NCBI GenBank assembly: GCA_016839245.1
Contig: JAEOUN010000117.1
Span: forward strand, 1-32,790
Origin: Candidatus Thorarchaeota archaeon
Lineage (GTDB): Archaea; Asgardarchaeota; Thorarchaeia; Thorarchaeales; Thorarchaeaceae
Length of the DNA: 32,790 bases
Reading direction: 5' to 3'
The notes beneath the pieces are model-generated. The model did no database searches. It had not been told where the DNA came from and worked only from the letters and a program-made list of their open reading frames with translations. Shown piece after piece: positions 29,602 through 32,790 of the stretch; positions within the stretch are counted from its first letter, which is position 1; the number at the start of each line of letters is the position of its first letter. Made by a program: the position numbers and the translations under genes.

Positions 29602-31386
29602 CTAATTCTTAGTTATTGCTATGATTCGATAGACATCTCCAACAACTTGAATTGTTGCTGTGAAATTATCTCCTGCATCTAAGAAGACAAGAGTATACCA
29701 ATCTGCCGTACTCATCCAGCTTGGTGCACCCTCAAGAAACTCATATGTTGAGTTGTCCGTCCGTAGTATAATGTGCTCTTCATTGCTTTTAGTATACGAA
29801 GCTTTAGCATTCACTGTTGCAGTAATATTGAAAGTATCAGATGGTTCCTCTTCAATTGAGCCGCCAAGGAGATTGACATACTCAGTTCTTACAGCACGAA
29901 CAAGTGCTTCTCCAGATAGTGAACCTCCAAGAGCTACCCATTTGAATCTATCAATATTTGATGCATCGACCATCCCAAGCGCGTGCAATCTCATATTGCT
30001 TGCGACATATTCATCGAGATCTTCATCATAGTATGAGTCCGCCCAATATATTGGAGTGTACCATGTCCATCTAGTTTCAGTGGGTGTAATTTGCACAGGA
30101 TAAAGAAGTGGCATTGCTCCATAGTAATACCCGTCTGCTGGAGCTCCGATATCTGCAATCACATTTGATGCAGCAGCATATCCACTGACATAGCCTTCAT
30201 CACTAAGGTCATGATAATACACCTCTGTTGATGTTGCACGAAACACTCCAGCTAACGTGCTTGGAGATGTGACCGGATGTACAGCGATAAATGCTTCAAT
30301 CCTTCCAGAATCTGGATTGATGATGTATCTGGTATCTTCATGAATTTGCAATCTATCACTTGATGGTGCTACAAACCACAGGAATCCTCCCGCAAATAGG
30401 TCGAATCCATCTCCACGGCGATATCCTCCCCATCTCGTAATTTGACGTTCAAGCCATTCTTCAGAGTATGTCTGAGTAATCCACTCCGGAGTTTCTTCAA
30501 TAGTTGCATATCTGAATACACTGCCATTTTCAGCATAGACTATAGGGCCGACCACTCTCTCTACAAAGTCAAAACCGATTGGTGTTCTTGTCTGAACATA
30601 CACAAGATCGCCTGAAGGAGTCCATGTTGGATATGCGTATTCATATAGCATACTCATATCGTTTAGATAGTTTCCAAATTGGATATTCTTATCCCAGAAT
30701 AGTCCTTCTCCTACAGGGATGGTTGTTGAATTAATAAAATGCGGTTCAGTAGACTGAGGGTCATTTGCATCAATGACAATGAACCCTTTTACATAGTTTT
30801 GAGCCAATACGTTCGTAGATATTATCGTACAGACCCACACAAGCGTTCCATTCCTTTTTGTAATGTGTGCTGAAGCAACTTCTGCATTAGATCCAAATGG
30901 AGAAATGTGTTGCTTTGCTACATATTTTGCGTATTCTTCCGTGACAAGGCGAACCATATGATCTGGAATTGGTTGCGTGAAAAGTGGATCGTCTGTTTCT
31001 GTGATCATTGAGTCAAAGTATTCTGCATTCGAAACCCCTGAAGTCCATCCTATCACTCCTGAAAACATTGGAACTGTGATGAGAATGATAAGTCCAAGAC
31101 ATGCAAAAGGTACCCGAATTCCCTGCAACATCTCCACAACATCTCCACCAAGTCGAAATCCGCTTGTGACCATCATAATAGCTCCCAAGCTCATAATCAA
31201 GCCAAGAACAGCCCAAGGTAATGATGCCATAAATAGTAGGCAAATAACTACCCATGCAACAGTTCCCCATATGAGACGAAATGGTAGCCATTTGATTAGC
31301 AGGTTTGAGCGTGTAAACCTGGCAGATAACGGAATTGGTATTGAATGTGCTACTAATGATATTAGAAGAAACATCAGTACATTCAT
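29602..31386 (-). CDS. Hypothetical membrane protein with large external domain
   Basis: 594 residues that I cannot assign. Four hydrophobic helices occupy the first 115 residues (about 1-20, 38-57, 58-76 and 92-113). The remaining 480 residues are soluble, rich in Tyr and Trp, and carry N-x-S/T sequons (for example NGS, NST, NFT), so they are probably outside the cell. The last 80 residues (FNITATVNAKASY onward) look like a small beta barrel. AGAGGT precedes the ATG. The gene lies 51 nt downstream of the dehydratase small subunit on the same strand and could be co-transcribed with it, although no functional link is apparent. Confidence 0.8.
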   Translation of the reverse strand: MNVLMFLLISLVAHSIPIPLSARFTRSNLLIKWLPFRLIWGTVAWVVICLLFMASLPWAVLGLIMSLGAIMMVTSGFRLGGDVVEMLQGIRVPFACLGLIILITVPMFSGVIGWTSGVSNAEYFDSMITETDDPLFTQPIPDHMVRLVTEEYAKYVAKQHISPFGSNAEVASAHITKRNGTLVWVCTIISTNVLAQNYVKGFIVIDANDPQSTEPHFINSTTIPVGEGLFWDKNIQFGNYLNDMSMLYEYAYPTWTPSGDLVYVQTRTPIGFDFVERVVGPIVYAENGSVFRYATIEETPEWITQTYSEEWLERQITRWGGYRRGDGFDLFAGGFLWFVAPSSDRLQIHEDTRYIINPDSGRIEAFIAVHPVTSPSTLAGVFRATSTEVYYHDLSDEGYVSGYAAASNVIADIGAPADGYYYGAMPLLYPVQITPTETRWTWYTPIYWADSYYDEDLDEYVASNMRLHALGMVDASNIDRFKWVALGGSLSGEALVRAVRTEYVNLLGGSIEEEPSDTFNITATVNAKASYTKSNEEHIILRTDNSTYEFLEGAPSWMSTADWYTLVFLDAGDNFTATIQVVGDVYRIIAITKN

Positions 31387-31437
31387 AGAAAGACCTCTCT
31401 GATGGTAGTATCTTATGCCGCTATCACTTCTAGCCTT

Positions 31438-31950
31438 TTAGCGTTTTCTTGCTGTCTGCTTGTACCAAGAAACTGCTCCACCTGCTTTCAAAAGGTCAAG
31501 CATTCTCTCAGGGAGAGATTTTCCATGGAGTATATCACCACTTCCACGAATTGTAAGTGTTCCATCTTCAAGATTGATTGTCACTGTTTCTCCATCCTTG
31601 ACAAGCTTTGAAACATTTGGTAAAATCAAAAGAGGTAGACCTACATTGAAACCATTCCTATAGAATATTCTAGCAAAGGATTCTGCTACAACACAACCAA
31701 TGCCTGATTCAAGTAAGACTTTTGGAGCTTCTTCTCGTGATGACCCTCCACCAAAGTTGCGACCTGCTATCACAACGTCATTCTTTTTGACTTTTGACGC
31801 AAAAACGGGTCTTGGAATTTCGAATGTATGCTTTGCCATTTCTGAATAATCAAGTAGGGTGAGGTATTGACCTTGAATGATTTGATCTGTGTCCATATTA
31901 TTGCCAAAGACCCACGCTTTTCCAGTGATGCTTTTCAAATTGGCCAACAC
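31438..31950 (-). CDS. leuD: 3-isopropylmalate dehydratase-type small subunit (LeuD/HacB family)
   Basis: 170 residues, the size of archaeal small subunits. With the large subunit it forms a [4Fe-4S] hydro-lyase that isomerises isopropylmalate or a homologue. Visible motifs are NMDTDQI (17-24), RNFGGGSSREEAP, the swivel-domain substrate loop, and AESFARIFYRNGFNVGLPLL. The loop that helps set substrate choice reads YLTL (residues 29-32); as I recall, isopropylmalate enzymes have YLRT and homoaconitases YLVY, so leucine synthesis is likely but not assured. The GTG start lies 3 nt after the large-subunit stop, and AAGGAG sits inside the end of that gene, so translation is probably coupled. Confidence 0.88.
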   Translation of the reverse strand: MLANLKSITGKAWVFGNNMDTDQIIQGQYLTLLDYSEMAKHTFEIPRPVFASKVKKNDVVIAGRNFGGGSSREEAPKVLLESGIGCVVAESFARIFYRNGFNVGLPLLILPNVSKLVKDGETVTINLEDGTLTIRGSGDILHGKSLPERMLDLLKAGGAVSWYKQTARKR

Positions 31951-31953
31951 TTT

Positions 31954-32790
31954 CTATATACTCCTTGGATCTGCTATTGCTCCCTGTAGTGCACTTGCTG
32001 CAACTGTTGCTGGTGATGCTAAATATATTCTAGAGTTTTGATGTCCCATTCTTCCCTTAAAATTCCGATTTGTGCTAGATATACATACTTCTCCAGCACC
32101 TAATACGCCAAGATGTCCTCCAACGCATGCACCACAGGTTGAATTAGTGACGATTCCCCCAGCGTCCATAAAGACTTTGACTAGTCCTCTCTCTAGGGCG
32201 GCCATATATGTCTGCTTACTTGCAGGCGTGATAATCAGTCTTACTCCTTTGCGGATCTTCTTGCCTTTCAATATCTTTGCCGCAATTTCCAAATCGTCTA
32301 TTCTCCCATTTGTACATGAACCAATAAATGCTTGATCGATTGGCACACCAATTACTTCTTGCACAGGCGTCCCGTTGGTCGGGTTGTCTGGAATTGCCAC
32401 CATTGGTTCTAATGGATTTTGTTTCAAATCATATTCATAAGACTCAATGTACTCTGCATCTGAATCTGGAACGGTTTCTCTCCATTTCTTAGATGGTGCA
32501 AGTGAATTCAACCAATTCCTGACATGCTTATTTACAAGCATCGGCGAACATTTAGCTCCAGCTTCCACAGTCATATTACACATTGTCATTCGCTCCCCCA
32601 CTGTCATGTTTTCAATAGTGTCCCCGCAGAATTCAATGGATTGGTAATTTGCTCCATCTGCACCAAGATCAGATATTATTTTGAGAATTAAGTCCTTACT
32701 CATTACCATTTTGGGTAGTTCGCCATTCACTTCGATATGGATTGATTCAGGTACTCTGAACCAGCATGAACCCGTGGCCAAGATCAATGC
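31954..32790 (-). CDS. leuC: 3-isopropylmalate dehydratase-type large subunit, C-terminal part (cut by window edge)
   Basis: The 3'-terminal 277 codons or so of an aconitase-family large subunit; the family is about 420 residues, so roughly the first third lies beyond the window. The in-frame TTG at 32787 is internal, since the sequence continues the conserved LATGSCWFRVPE segment. Cluster-binding cysteines are present in IGSCTNGR and STCGACVGGHLG, and the IITPASKQTY and NRNFKGRMG motifs are intact. This layout is typical of archaeal LeuC/HacA, which are closely similar; substrate cannot be fixed. It is followed by the small subunit with a 3-nt gap. Confidence 0.92.
   Translation of the reverse strand, partial: ALILATGSCWFRVPESIHIEVNGELPKMVMSKDLILKIISDLGADGANYQSIEFCGDTIENMTVGERMTMCNMTVEAGAKCSPMLVNKHVRNWLNSLAPSKKWRETVPDSDAEYIESYEYDLKQNPLEPMVAIPDNPTNGTPVQEVIGVPIDQAFIGSCTNGRIDDLEIAAKILKGKKIRKGVRLIITPASKQTYMAALERGLVKVFMDAGGIVTNSTCGACVGGHLGVLGAGEVCISSTNRNFKGRMGHQNSRIYLASPATVAASALQGAIADPRSI

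Noticed and set aside
1..32790. Mobile element or prophage
   Set aside because: No transposase, integrase, phage structural gene, terminal inverted repeats or target duplications were seen. The giant gene's position is odd but its edges show no insertion scar.
1..32790. tRNA and rRNA genes
   Set aside because: All intergenic gaps were read for T-loop (GGTTCGAAT-like) and conserved rRNA segments; none was found. A covariance-model scan would be needed for certainty.

Overview
The window looks like chromosomal DNA of an archaeon. Several genes have TATA-like boxes upstream, and many starts are GTG or TTG. There is a TrmB-family regulator fused to a MEDS sensor, an Lrp-like tandem winged-helix regulator, a thiolase and a DUF35 protein of the archaeal type, and a stand-alone carboxyltransferase with a separate biotin carrier. 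A huge Ser/Thr/Asp/Asn-rich surface protein with a single C-terminal membrane anchor is also present. This mix recalls Asgard archaea, perhaps the Thorarchaeia. That placement is an impression from gene content and was not computed. No rRNA or tRNA gene, transposase or phage gene was seen.

Layout. Bases 1-456 are the end of a CRISPR array (seven identical 31-nt repeats, no cas genes in view), followed by a probable leader. From 1085 to 10464 there are mostly single genes: a four-helix membrane protein, a radical SAM protein, a DJ-1/PfpI-family protein, a small winged-helix protein, the TrmB-MEDS regulator, a zinc-ribbon protein, the tandem winged-helix regulator, a cluster of small or membrane proteins, and a class II DNA photolyase. 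From 10585 to 12114 (minus strand) lies a secreted multidomain metalloprotease-like protein.

From 12430 the plus strand carries a compact operon: carboxyltransferase (PycB/OadA/5S type), biotin carrier protein, thiolase-like protein. A 3968-residue surface protein (15974-27880) follows. After it come a DUF35 protein and an acyl-CoA dehydrogenase. Thiolase and DUF35 partners are normally adjacent in archaea, so the giant gene appears to sit inside an acyl-CoA metabolism cluster. The window closes on the minus strand with a 3-isopropylmalate dehydratase-type large subunit (cut by the window edge), its small subunit, and an unrecognised membrane protein.

The most striking element is the giant protein. 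It has a signal peptide, two short DIGTHS repeats, jelly-roll-like modules, and three blocks. Each block has a head of about 250 residues followed by 13, 7 and 5 Ig-like repeats of about 96 residues. A transmembrane helix and a very acidic cytoplasmic tail follow, and the tail ends in two copies of a helical module of about 42 residues. Other oddities are a thiolase whose nucleophilic cysteine position is proline, a metalloprotease with a non-standard zinc motif, and several strong inverted repeats at gene boundaries.
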